Shown here piece by piece: positions 42,969-53,518 of a DNA stretch of 64,000 bases. Every line of letters starts with the position of its first letter. Position 1 is the stretch's first letter. The stretch comes from Ganaspis brasiliensis. Taxonomy: Eukaryota; Arthropoda; Insecta; Hymenoptera; Figitidae. Location of the stretch: contig JAZKLR010000283.1 of the NCBI GenBank assembly GCA_037103525.1, forward strand, positions 992,001 to 1,056,000. Direction: 5' to 3'. Made by a program: the position numbers and the translations under genes. A model generated the notes under the pieces. That model searched no databases. It saw only the letters and a program-made list of their open reading frames with translations, and had not been told where the DNA came from.

Positions 42969-45530
42969 AGGCTATTATTTTTTACTATATAAAATAATAC
43001 GTTTTTTTTATAGACAACAATTTATTATATATTATTTTGTTTGCAAGAAATAAGACATTCGTTTCTTTTATTATTTTTTCTTCTTCTTTGGATTAAACAT
43101 GGTTTTGTTATATTACACTGTACCTAATATTTACAAAATATAAAATATATTTTAATAGTTACAAATAGTTAGATAGATACTAATAGTTACAAAAACAATT
43201 TCAAAAATTAACAATTCATTATAGAAGATTTATTTTTTCGTATATAGGATAAGGATATGTTGTATATAATTACATATACATAAAACATATCTATACACAT
43301 ACTTTGTAGACTATACATTTTTCGTATATTATATTTTTTTTTACATAATACACATATCACAGCATATCTCTAAAGTATACAATTATTAAATACATTGCCA
43401 TTTCCTTTAATAACAATTTTCTAAAAGTAAGAAACAATATGTCTTTATATCTCATAGATGTTTTAGTTAAAGAACAGGCGCGCGTTGCACGCCAATATAG
43501 GGCTAGTTTTACGTAAACCGAAAACGACACTCGAAAAAAATTTAATATTTAGAGAACCCCGAAATATCGTTTAACCCAATGGTTTTTTTTAATGAAATTA
43601 AATTCTTTTTACTGCACGACTTTCGAAAAAACTGTTTGAGGAATAATAATAATTTTTTTACACTCTGATATTTATGCCTATAACCGTCAAAACGATGATT
43701 GTTGAGCTTTTTGATTTATGCCTAAAACCGGCAAAAAGAAAAGCAAGAAAATTTTCCTATTCTTTATTCAAGAAGGGGTTTTAACGATTACCTTCTTGGA
43801 AAATTATTTTTACTTTTTGCGTTATTGAATCTGTCAAGCTTTTAGGATCTTCGTGTACCATAAAAAGAGAAAAAAAATCTAAAAATAATTATGTTTATTT
43901 TTGATATTTTATAAGGTGTCAGACCCGACCTGGGCCTAACGCGGCCCTTTTTCTAGTTAGACTTAACATCTAGAATTGTTTGCTGCGATGCATTAGACAA
44001 AGTTTTGATTAAATGAATTCTTAAGAATATATTAATTTCATACTTTAAAATTCTCTATAATTGATTTAATATCCGTTATATAAATTTATAAAATGTTTAT
44101 AATTTGTATCATTATAGACTTTATTATACTTTTTAATTTTATATATTTAAAATCTAAAATTTAAAATTCATTCATACTAAGAACATACTAGAAATGAAAG
44201 AACAATTTTGTGGATTTATTAAGAATTGAACCCGACTTGGGCCTAACGTGGCCCTTTTATTTTGGTTCAATCGAGAATTGCAATTTTACGACTACGATGT
44301 AGCAGTAAAATGGCAGTCAATAAAACTTCAAATTAAATTTTTCCATAAACAGATTTCGTCATAATTTTAATTTTATTTCTGTTAGCTGTGAGGAGGCCAG
44401 TACTGGCCCTATCTCGGTCTAGATAAAAATCAAAGATTGTTCAGCCGTAACGTGGCTGTTTAATCTCGATTGACAGTCTTATCTCCTCTTATTATACTTT
44501 ATTTAAAAGTACTCATGTCTAAAACAAAAATTTTTAGAAAAGAAAAAGACGTGCCGACGTCAGAGATTTGAAAACAATAGCGTTAACATTGACCCAAACA
44601 AGGCTTGACAGGTCCAAAAAGCAGGATATTTAAAAAGGAGGGGTTTAAACTTAAAAAAAATAGTTTTTTTTTTTTTAAATCAACGTACGAACCGATCATC
44701 TCAAAAAACTTTTATTTTACAAGAAAATAATGTAGTCAGTGTTTAAAAACTATACACGCAAATTTCTTTTTGCAAAAGAAAAATTATTGAAAATAAGAAG
44801 TAAACAAAAAAAATAGAAAAATAAGTAAAAATAAATAAAAAGGGATGTTTTTTTTTAAAGAGAGTTGTATTTTCAACTTTTATATGTAAGTATATATTAG
44901 GGTGGTCCACAAAAAGGTGACTTTGGGATTTTTTAAAATCGTGGAATATTTCCATATTCTTTATAGTTAGTAGCGGCTTAAACATTTTTTAAAAAATTTT
45001 TTGATCAAAAATTGAGCTTGCGAAGAGTGTTTTTCTCTCTTATGGGATTATTGTGAAATTAACACTTAAAAGAAATGCATTTTTTTCAATGCTCAATTTA
45101 ACATTCTTATTTACATTTTAATATAACGCCGGTCAACGAACTGATTGATGAAAAGTGAAATAATCTTTTGCAAAAAAGTAAAATAAGTTTGGAAAATATT
45201 CATAGCTGTTACTTAGTGTCAAAAACCACTATTTCGGCACTATTCAAGGACGGTTTTCAGCTACTTAATATTAATTTTCTTATTTGGAATTTGCTATAAA
45301 AGAAAATTAATCTTCTGGTAATGGTTTACTAAAAAAATTTAAAATGTTCAATATTAAACAGGTCAAATATTGATTTGAAATTTCAACTTTTTGTACGAAA
45401 GTTGGTTTACAACCATCAAAAGACATCAAAAGAGTAGTCTGGAATTTAATTAAACTAAACAATGGCATAAGAAAAATACAATATAATATAAAACAGAAAA
45501 TAATATAATATAATTATTCTGTAATATGAA
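42969..45530. other. AT-rich stretch with two GC-rich repeats, no gene
   Basis: cccgacctgggcctaacgcg at 43924 and cccgacttgggcctaacgtg at 44230 stand out as GC-rich repeats about 307 bp apart; a related ccgtaacgtggctgtt is at 44445. A gggtggtccacaaaaag word sits at 44900. No coding frame is convincing. Confidence 0.5.
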
Positions 45531-45559
45531 ATTTCACAGTACAAGTGCAGTACTGGCAA

Positions 45560-45761
45560 GCAGGTGCGTTGCGGGAGGGAGGTCCCCCAAAATCGAAGAA
45601 TCTATTTAAAAAAAAATTTATTTGACGTACAATTTTTTTCAAAAACCCCCTTAAAATTTCAAAAAATTTCTAAATTACCCCCCTCCCCCGAAATTGAAAA
45701 ATGTATTTAAAAAATTATCCTTTGACGAAAATTTTTTGTCCAAACCCCCATTAAAGTTTCA
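45560..45761. repeat. C-rich minisatellite, left part
   Basis: Units of about 110 bp with runs of C, gaaattgaaaaatgtattta, cctttgacg, and ccttaaaatttcaaaaaattt. It continues at 47930-48150, so the Penelope-like element split it. Confidence 0.8.
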
Positions 45762-45849
45762 TTTTAATCCTTTTACGTCCAAGAATATTATAGATTTAAT
45801 AAAACGACACTTTCGGACTGAAATTTGGATGTTTATTTACTAGAAGTCC

Positions 45850-45882
45850 AACGTTTCGAGAACTAACTGTTCTCCTCTTCAG
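45850..45882 (-). ncRNA. Hammerhead-like ribozyme core, left arm
   Basis: On the minus strand: CTGAAGA, a stem gagaac/gttctc with loop agtta, then GAAAC and GTT. This is the CUGANGA-stem II-GAAA arrangement of hammerhead ribozymes, which Penelope-like elements are known to carry in their terminal repeats. Stem III and stem I were not modelled. Confidence 0.65.
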
Positions 45883-46514
45883 GGATTATAATTTAAATAC
45901 ATATAAAAAAGTTTTTTTACTAAACATTCATAAAAATACAGTCAATATTCAAAGACAAAATTATAAATTACAATAAAAAACATAATATAAATAAAAAATA
46001 TAAAAAATACGATTTTACAATTTTTTGATAAAAATAGTTGATGTAAGAGAACTCTTACCTAGAGTTAATACAATCCATAGTTTATTTATAATCCTGACAC
46101 ATAACTTAAACTTCAACTTGAAAATATCAAGTATGTCAAAAAAATTTAAAACTAACAGTTGTCACATAATTAAAATTTATAGTGACTGAAAATTATAAAG
46201 TGTTCAGTTCACTTGTCAAATTTAAAACTGAGAAATTTGTTAATGATAATTTTACCTATCAAGTTTAGAGACCAATCATTAGTATTTGTAAATATTAAGG
46301 TTTTGAATGCACAATACAAATTTTAATAATATTTTGAAAGGTTATAAGAATTTAATTAGGATATTGAAATAATATTTATTTTAAAAATTCAAGAATAGCA
46401 TTGTATGATGTATTAAAATTTTCCAGATCATTTTTTACATTTATACAGTTATCACCTGCCTTTTTAATATGGACCATTTCTGCAAAAAGTCTTTTATATT
46501 CATTAGGTTCATAC

Positions 46515-47341
46515 TTCTCAGTTTTCAATTCATTTCATGAAAGATTGCAATTTACTCATGAAATTGAAATTAATAATTCGATCAATTTCCTTAATTTAAC
46601 TATAATTAAAAATACAGATAATTCTTTAATGACTAATTGGTATCAAAAAGACACATATTCTGGAAGATTATTAAATTTTTATTCTAAACATCCTATTCAA
46701 CACAAAATAGCTATAATAAAAAATATGGTTGATTCAGCTATCCATCTTTCTAATAAATCTTTACACGATCAAAATTTAAAACTAATAAAAGACCTCCTTT
46801 TTTTAAACAGTTATCCCTCAGAATTTAGTAACGAACATATAAATAAAAGATTAGATGAAATAAAAAATCCAAGAACACTTACTTCTCAAAACGTAGATAA
46901 TAACAAAAAATCTTTTGTAACGATTCCGTATTATGGCCAAATTTCAAAAAATATAAAAAAAATATTATCAAAATATAATATAAGAACAATTTTTAAGGTT
47001 AATTCCAAACTAAATAAATTTATTAAACTAGGTAAAGACAAATTAAAATCAATAGACAAACCTAACGTTGTTTATAAAATCCCGTGTTCTTGTGGAAAAT
47101 GTTATGTTATGGCTATAATGAAAAATACCATAACGACATCAGCAGACATAGAAAATTAAATAATATTACGCCTCATGAAATTCTTTGGGAAAAATTTTAA
47201 ATATTGCATAATGAACCTAATGAATATAAAAGACTTTTTTCAGAAATCGTCCATATTAAAAAGGCAGGTGATAACTGTATAAATGTAAAAAATAATATGG
47301 AAAATTTTAATACATCATACAGTGCTATTCTTGAATTTTTA
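46515..47341 (+). pseudogene. Penelope-like reverse transcriptase (C-terminal) and GIY-YIG endonuclease
   Basis: The open frame starts at 46401, but its first 37 codons are antisense of the endonuclease tail in the inverted arm. True element sequence begins near 46515 (NSFHERLQFTHEIE, NWYQKDTYSGRLLNF, KIAIIKNMVDSAIHLS), the thumb/linker region of Penelope reverse transcriptases; the catalytic YxDD part is missing. NVVYKIPCSCGKCYV opens the endonuclease with its CxC...C zinc motif. A frameshift at about 47,107 is followed, in another frame, by HRKLNNITPHEILWEKF, a stop, and KRLFSEIVHIKKAGD. It is therefore a 5'-truncated, frameshifted copy. Confidence 0.85.
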
Positions 47342-47840
47342 AAATAAATATTATTTCAATATCCTAATTAAATTCTTATAACGTTTCAAAATATTATTAA
47401 AATTTGTATTGTGCATTCAAAACCTTAATATTTACAAATACTAATGATTGGTCTCTAAACTTGATAGGTAAAATTATCATTAACAAATTTCTCAGTTTTA
47501 AATTTGACAAGTGAACTGAACAGTTTATAATTTACAGTCACTATAAATTTTAATTATGTGACAACTGTTAATTTAAAATTTTTTTGACATACTTGATATT
47601 TTCAAGTTGAAGTTTAAGGTATGTGTCAAGATTATAAATAAACTATGGATTGTATTAACTCTAGGTAAGAGTTCTCTTACATCAACTAATTTTATCAAAA
47701 AATTGTAAAATCGTATTTTTTATATTTTTTATTTATATTATGTTTTTTATTGTGATTTATAATTTTGTCTTTGAATATTGACTGTATTTTTATAAATGTT
47801 TAGTAAAAAAACTTTTTTATATGTATTTAAATTATAGTCC

Positions 47841-47873
47841 CTGAAGAGGAGAACAGTTAGTTCTCGAAACGTT
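47841..47873 (+). ncRNA. Hammerhead-like ribozyme core, right arm
   Basis: Same core as the left arm on the plus strand: ctgaaga, gagaac/gttctc stem, gaaac, gtt. It lies in the 3' terminal repeat, 56 bases before the element end. Confidence 0.65.
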
Positions 47874-47929
47874 GGACTTCTAGTAAATAAACATCCAAAT
47901 TTCAGTCCGAAAATGTCGTTTTATAAAAT

Positions 47930-48150
47930 CCATTAAAGTTTCAAAAAATTTCTAAATTTTTACCCCCCCCCCCCCCCCCGAAATTGTAAAATATATTTAA
48001 AAAATGGTCCTTTGAAGTACATTGTTGGTCCAAACCCCCCTTAAAATTTCAAAAAATTTCCAAAGTTTTTCACCCCCCCCCCCCCCTTAAATCGAAAATT
48101 GTATTTAAAAAAAGGTCATTTGACATCCATTTTTTTCAAAATTCCCCCTT
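47930..48150. repeat. C-rich minisatellite, right part
   Basis: Two further units with C-runs at about 47961 and 48074. Long C homopolymers here are error-prone in sequencing. Confidence 0.8.
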
Positions 48151-48156
48151 AAATTA

Positions 48157-48275
48157 AGGCTTCGGATCAAAGAACCAGCTCTTCGCTCGGCCACAAGTCC
48201 CTTAAATCGGCGCGTATGAGACAAACCAGGGGACTCCCTTCTAACGCCAAGAGCTGGTTCTTTGATCCGAAGCCT
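48157..48275. mobile_element. 119-bp inverted-repeat element
   Basis: Perfect 27-bp terminal inverted repeats: aggcttcggatcaaagaacc... at 48157 against ...ggttctttgatccgaagcct ending 48275. The 65-bp centre is unrelated and GC-richer. Flanks taaatta/aaattta are too A/T-rich to assign a duplication. Confidence 0.85.
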
Positions 48276-49011
48276 AAATTTACAACAATTTAGAGCAATT
48301 CAATAGTTTTTTATTGCAATTCGGTTTATCACGACGTTCTTTAATTACAATTTGTAATAAATATTGTTTTCGGTTTCATCTTTTGTTAAACTGTTGTTAA
48401 ATTGTGTTATTAGTGCGACTGCAAGCTCTGCATTGTCGATAACAACAGGCAAATTTCGCACAATCTAAAAAGCTTTTTAAAAAAATTGATTGACTTCGGA
48501 GTGACAAAATGATGACATTTGTACTCCGTTGGAACAGTTTTGTCGAAGAAAGACAAACTAATTAGATTCTCACTAAAATACCATAAGTGTCTTTCAAACT
48601 TCCCTAAAACAACGTCGCGAATTTCTTGGTTTACGGCTGTACAATTTGAAAGGCTTTTCAAGAATTTTAAATCATTCGAAGCTGCTTGCTCTGCTTTACT
48701 TGAATTGAACCAATGCTTTGCATATAAAAGCACTACAAAAACACTCATTTCTGTTAATGCATTTTTTATGTCAATATTCTCTTTAAGCTGATTGCGAAAT
48801 AAATACATTTTTAAGCAATATAGTGCTTTTGCCATCCATCGCGCGTGGTGAAAGATGATTATGAGTTCCAAAATTTCTTGATAATCATCTCGAGGAGTTT
48901 TCTCCAACTGCAAAACAATTTGAACATTTTTTAAAAAATTTGAGTTTTAATAAATTAGGCAATCAATTGCAATTTAGAAGTTTTTTCTGTATTTCTAAAA
49001 TTAAAAATGGC

Positions 49012-49339
49012 ACTCTCTAAATCTGAATTAGCAGTTTTCTACTATAAATTAGTAGTTTTCTAGTGTAAGTTAGCAAAAAGTAAGCCAAAAATTTTACTCA
49101 TTTTTTAGTAGAAAACTACTAATTTTTTTAGTAAAAAACTACAAATTTTTACTAATTTAATTCGTAGTTTTCTACTAAAAAAATAGTAAAATTCTTACTA
49201 TTTAATAGTAGCTCACTTTTTACTAATTCATACTAGAAAATTCCTCTCTAAAACTGAATCAGTGAAATTCTCCCTGATTCAAATCAGTGAGCGACTTCTT
49301 TTTGCTATATTAGTGAAATTATCTCAGTTTTAGAGAGTA
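49012..49339. mobile_element. ATTAGT-family MITE, copy 1 (in intron)
   Basis: It starts actctctaaatctgaattag and ends cagttttagagagt. The inside is a string of agtagttttctactaa-like palindromes. It lies inside the intron of the hAT-like pseudogene. Confidence 0.75.
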
Positions 49340-49433
49340 CTAATTCAGGTTTGGAAGGCAGATCTAATAACAAGAATAGTTGTTAAAAAAATTGATCTAA
49401 TTCGATCTAAGCAGATCTAAATCAGATGTAAAT

Positions 49434-49705
49434 CAGAATTAGTAGTTTTCTACTAATGAATTAGCAAAAAGTAAGCTACTATTAAATAGTAAGAATTTCA
49501 CTTATTTTTTAGTAAAGTACTACTATTTGCAATAGTAGAAAACTACTAATTGAAATAGTAAAACTTAACTATTGCAACTAGTAATGTTCCACTATATTCA
49601 ATTAGTAATTTGCTGCTAAAAAATTAGTAACATTCTTACTATTTAATACTAGCTCACCTTTCGTTAATTCATTAGTAAAAACATATTAATTCAGAATTAG
49701 AGTGT
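49434..49705. mobile_element. ATTAGT-family MITE, copy 2 (in intron)
   Basis: Starts cagaattagtagttttctac and ends aattcagaattagagtgt, with the same internal palindromic texture as copy 1. Confidence 0.65.
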
Positions 49706-51433
49706 AATGATTTTTACTAATTAATAAAAATTACCTGCAGTATTTTCGTGTAATATGCTAGTAGAGAGTCCTTATTCTTCTTAAATTCTTCTGCGACAGA
49801 AGAATCCGTGATTCCGTTTTGAAAATTTTTGAGATTCAATGTAGACCAGACTTTTTGAAATTGTTTAAATATTATAAATATGGTGTCTACAGGCTAGATG
49901 TAATAATTTACGTCCTAGTTTTTTTTTCAATTAATGGGCAGGTTCCGTTTTTGTTTCCAGAGTTTGTGGATGTTGTGTCAAAACACATCCCCACTACTTT
50001 TTTGGTTAATCTCCACTCTTTTAATAGATTTATTACACCATTAGCTTGTGCTTCACCGGTACCGCTTACTAATTTTGGTATCCCAAGTAACTGGTTGACT
50101 TCAGCGCCTACCACAAGAACTGGAAGACGATCCACCTTTTTCAAAGTATCTTCTGTGTCCGGTAGGAGTTTACTGTCCCATTGAACAACTACTTTTGAAC
50201 TAATGTTTAGATTTTTTTGATTTCAGTTCCTAATTGCTTACGCACAGTTTTTCGATATCTGGGAATTGTTTGTCTACTAAGTACAGCTTCTCTACAATTT
50301 GAATTAGCGTTATAAGCGGCAAGGATATATGTGGCTTTACGATCAGATATGTTTGTACGGTCCAAAGCTAAACAAGTTTCTTTATTTAAAACAGAATTTG
50401 TTTGTAATGTTGATTTAGTTTTGCATTTAAGTTCTTCAGTCATTGCATAGCAATGAAATAAGTCTTCCGTCACGTCTTCGTTTACTTCGTTCGTTACTAA
50501 GTTAATGGCTTCTATTTCCGAATCAACCAAATCATAATTATATAAATTATCAACAAGAGCAGTAGATTTTTGTTTGGTTAGCGTAGTTTCTGAGGAACAA
50601 GACGCTTTTTTTTTAAGCATAGTACATGTCGACATCTGAAATACCTCATTTAATTGTTCTACAAATTTAAATTCACGTACATCTTTTACACAAGAATTGA
50701 GATTTTTTGACTTTCGAAGATATTGCCATTTCTTGTATAACAATTCTAACTTCATTATAGAATCATTTCAGTTGTTGTCGGTATATCAAAAGCCTGCCAA
50801 ATTTTTTTGCACTTTTTCACTGTCGCCCGGGCACTTTCACGTATATCTTTTTTCAAAGTACGGCGTTGGTAGAAAAAAATATTGAAGAACTTGTCTATTA
50901 CATGGCAATCTAGTTACAGAAATATTATTAACTTCTTGTCCCACTAAGTCAATCACGTTAGCACTTCGAGTTGTAGACATTTTACTATACGTCAAATATA
51001 ATAGACGTTACAATATAATGTGTAATATAAATGTAGAACGAAAAAATTTTCACTTCATCAGCCATGGAGAGATGCAGCTACCTCAAAGTTCTTAGAACAC
51101 TATTTAAACTGCACGAAAAAGGAAAATTTTTGTAGAAATATTTTTCTATATTATCTGCTTGTTCCCAAAATTTAGCAACAGAATCTGAAGGACGAGTTAG
51201 AATTCCAATTGATGTAAAAGATTTCAAGCAGGTAAACTGAAAAACTGGAAAAGGTTCTAAAATCTGGCGTCGAGGACATAAAAGTGTCTTCAATGAAGAC
51301 AGCCGTTACCGTTTTTGCAGTTTATCTGTGCTGTAAAAGTACCGCACTGCCAATACTTTGAAATCCATACTAAATCACTGTTGCACCAATACTCACTGAA
51401 AAAACAGTATTCTAATTCTAAGAAACATTTCTT

Positions 51434-51558
51434 AAATACGCGCCAAGAATACCCTCTACTTAAATTAAGTGGAAAATATTCTTACGTTAGGAATATTATT
51501 CTTATTGTAAGAATATTTCCAACTTATTTTAAGAAGAGGATATTCTTGGCGCGTATTT
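51434..51558. mobile_element. 125-bp foldback
   Basis: aaatacgcgccaagaata at 51434 answers tattcttggcgcgtattt ending 51558, and the interior is also self-complementary (tggaaaatattcttac / gtaagaatatttcca). Confidence 0.85.
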
Positions 51559-51992
51559 CTTACTAATTCAATTTGTCAAATTGTAACTACTTTTCTTACC
51601 AATAATTAGTCATTTTTCACTACCTGCTGAAACAAAAACTCAATACGATTTTACTAATAACTAGTGATTCCTAACTAATGAAAATTCAAAGAGCAGTTAA
51701 TTAAAAATAAAATGCCTAATTAATACATGACGTATAAACTCAAGAGAAAATTAAGCATCTGCTGAATACTGCGCCACACGTAAAAAAACTGGAGTTCAAC
51801 TTACTTCAACTGGAGTAATGGGAAACACAAAAAATAGTAATATATAGGACAACTACAGCCTGGAGTAAAGGTTAACACAAAGTCGATTGTCAGCTGAGTA
51901 GAGCGCCACCGCGCATGCTCACGTAACTTGTGTACCTCATAACTGTAGCTACATTCACTTCAGTTGAGGCTGCTGTCACTACAGCCTGGAGT
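51559..51992. other. Insertion site region of the Gag-only element, no gene
   Basis: Contains repeated ctggagta words (51785-51990) that resume after the element at 57420. Nothing coding was recognised. Confidence 0.5.
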
Positions 51993-52127
51993 ATTTTGTA
52001 ATGATATGGGTCATAATTGTGTAGCGGACTCTTACATTACTATAGAAGCCAGCAAGGCTCTCGAAGAAAGTGGGGTTTCCCACTTCTCGCTCGTCTCTCT
52101 CTTCCCCTTCTTCGCAGCGGCAACTGA

Positions 52128-52148
52128 CGGCGTACATATATTCAGTTG
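52128..52148 (+). promoter_or_regulatory. Putative LTR core promoter
   Basis: tacatatat followed by ttcagttg, an insect-type initiator (TCAGT). Spacing is shorter than for a standard TATA box, so the initiator may act alone. Confidence 0.35.
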
Positions 52149-52177
52149 CGCTCGCCAATTGATTTAGTCTTCTGACT

Positions 52178-52562
52178 GTCGAGACTCGAGGTGCTCCTCG
52201 GTCTCATGCTAGGACACTCAGGTAAGAGGCAGTTTTGCGTGTCGGTGCTCCCGCCGCATTTCATCCTTGACCCTGGGTACCTAGTAGGTCAGATGGACTG
52301 CCGAGAACGTGCGAGGATTGAGTAGAGGTGCTCCTCTCTCCAAAACTCACACGTATCATCCGGAACCTTTGAGGTGAAGGATGTCCTAGGCGTTCACCAA
52401 ATTGATAGAGGTGCTCCTCTTCGGATTGGCGAACGGAAATGGAGGATTGCAATGCCTATGGGTGCCCCCGTGACATTGGAATACGTGTTCTTCTAGGTTC
52501 TCAATTTCTTGGCTAGAGAGAGAAAAATATAGGTGCTCCTGTTTGCTTTCTCTCTACCCAAA
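52178..52562 (+). other. Array of six TGCY-tip hairpins in the LTR
   Basis: Tips at 52189, 52243, 52326, 52409, 52460 and 52531. All are GG-TGCT-CC except the fifth, which is GGG-TGCC-CCC. Stems differ but remain complementary: gagac-t-cgagg/cctcg-gtctc; gag-t-agagg/cctct-ctc; cgttcaccaa...agagg/cctct...ttggcgaacg; caatg...tatggg/cccgtg...cattg; agagagaaa...atagg/cctgt...tttctctct. Several have a single unpaired T at the same level on the 5' side. The array is repeated in the 3' LTR from 55170. Confidence 0.8.
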
Positions 52563-53092
52563 GAACAGACGCAATCTTTCCCTTGGAGGGGATTATTGCA
52601 CAGGGGTGGAGAGTGACGTCAGTCAAAAATTATTAAGGATTCAGTCTATGTTAGACCATTCGTTGGTTCACTGTTTTTGACTAGCTAACTTGTAGAGAAA
52701 GGAAATATTGTAAAACTCGAAATCTAAGAAAAGTCTAGAATGGTTTATTATCTATTTTACTCTGCAACAGTTAAGATTTTGTTAATTTATTTCTTGTAAC
52801 ATTTCAATTTTTAATCATTAGAATATACTATTGTTATTTTTATTTTTTAATTCTCGGTGTCATCATTGACTTCACCCTACCTCCTAGTAATTAATATTCT
52901 TAAAAATAAATGTCAGCCAGCAGGCTAAGATTTATTTTGCTTTTGCTTTTCTTTTAAGTTTCAGCTAGAATTTAAGTTCGATTCATCGTTGGGTTGAAAA
53001 TTCCATCGATATGGAGGTTATGTACGTTGGCCCCATCCGACGAGCGTAATCCGGAGCAACTTTTTAAATTTAGAAAATGTCCTATCATTACA

Positions 53093-53110
53093 TGGCGCCC
53101 GAACAGGGAC
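53093..53110 (+). promoter_or_regulatory. Primer-binding site, tRNA-Lys type
   Basis: tggcgcccgaacagggac directly follows the LTR; it is the standard complement of the tRNA-Lys 3' end. Confidence 0.95.
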
Positions 53111-53518
53111 TCGAGAATTATTTTTTCATTACTTTAAAAAAAAGGAGGTTAATGAAAAAATGATGGTTCTGAGTTTTATCTTAAAGAGGGAATATGATTA
53201 GGGTAGTATTAATTGATTTGACTGATGACACTACCCCAGGGTTAGTAAAAGTGCATTACTGCCACCAAAGTACCCCTAGTAGATGGAATTTCCGTAAATA
53301 TGTAATTATTTATGCGTTACACCACACTAGTAATAATTTGATTTTTTTTTAGTATGAGTATTTTTCTGTGTCAACGTATATAAAGTTCATTATTTAGTGA
53401 CTTCGGTCAGTAGCAAAGTACCACTTGCCTCGTAAAGACATTTATAAATCAAAGGTGAATTTTCATTCTGTAAAAAGATAATTTGTGACTTTCATCCAAT
53501 AGACAAAGTGTAACAGTG
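53111..53518 (+). other. Untranslated leader of the Gag-only element
   Basis: About 400 bp between primer site and Gag ATG, the usual place of packaging signals. No strong structure was noticed. Confidence 0.7.

Larger units (their letters stand above)
45762..47929 (+). mobile_element. Penelope-like element with inverted arms and 14-bp TSD
   Basis: A 14-bp direct repeat, ccattaaagtttca, flanks it (45748-45761 and 47930-47943). The left arm, to about 46512, is the reverse complement of the right arm from about 47214. Thus the 3' region, including the end of the coding region, is present again inverted at the 5' end. Each arm carries a hammerhead-like core. The 5' half of the reverse transcriptase is absent. 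Penelope-like elements are known to show such inverted or partial terminal copies. Confidence 0.88.
48410..50980 (-). pseudogene. hAT-like transposase-type gene of a multicopy insect family, frameshifted
   Basis: ATG at 50978-50980 opens MSTTRSANVIDLVGQEV. The reading then jumps frames near 50,876, 50,757, 50,215 and 49,923, three of them in runs of seven to nine A/T. Recognisable in order: KLELLYKKWQYL, LDRTNISDRKA, GMCFDTTSTNSG, the next-frame HLACRHHIYN, and after an intron FHHARWMAKALYCLK. A donor (ctgcag/gtaatt) at 49735 and an acceptor (ttttgcag/ttggag) at 48907 define an 827-bp intron. D in a FDTT context, CxxH and RW in that order resemble hAT-type transposases; I know it as an unnamed repeated family, so the link to hAT is inference. 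Ends at TAA 48410. Confidence 0.7.
51997..53092 (+). repeat. 5' LTR of the Gag-only element (1,096 bp)
   Basis: Begins TGTAATGATA, ends ATCATTACA. An initiator-like tcagttg at 52141 follows tacatatat, a plausible start site; an aataaa at 52905 is a plausible polyadenylation signal, so R would contain the hairpin array. Matches the 3' LTR at an offset of 2,992 bp with few differences. Confidence 0.93.

Noticed and set aside
46401..46511. N-terminal 37 codons of the Penelope open frame
   Set aside because: They are antisense translation of the inverted 3' arm, not reverse transcriptase.
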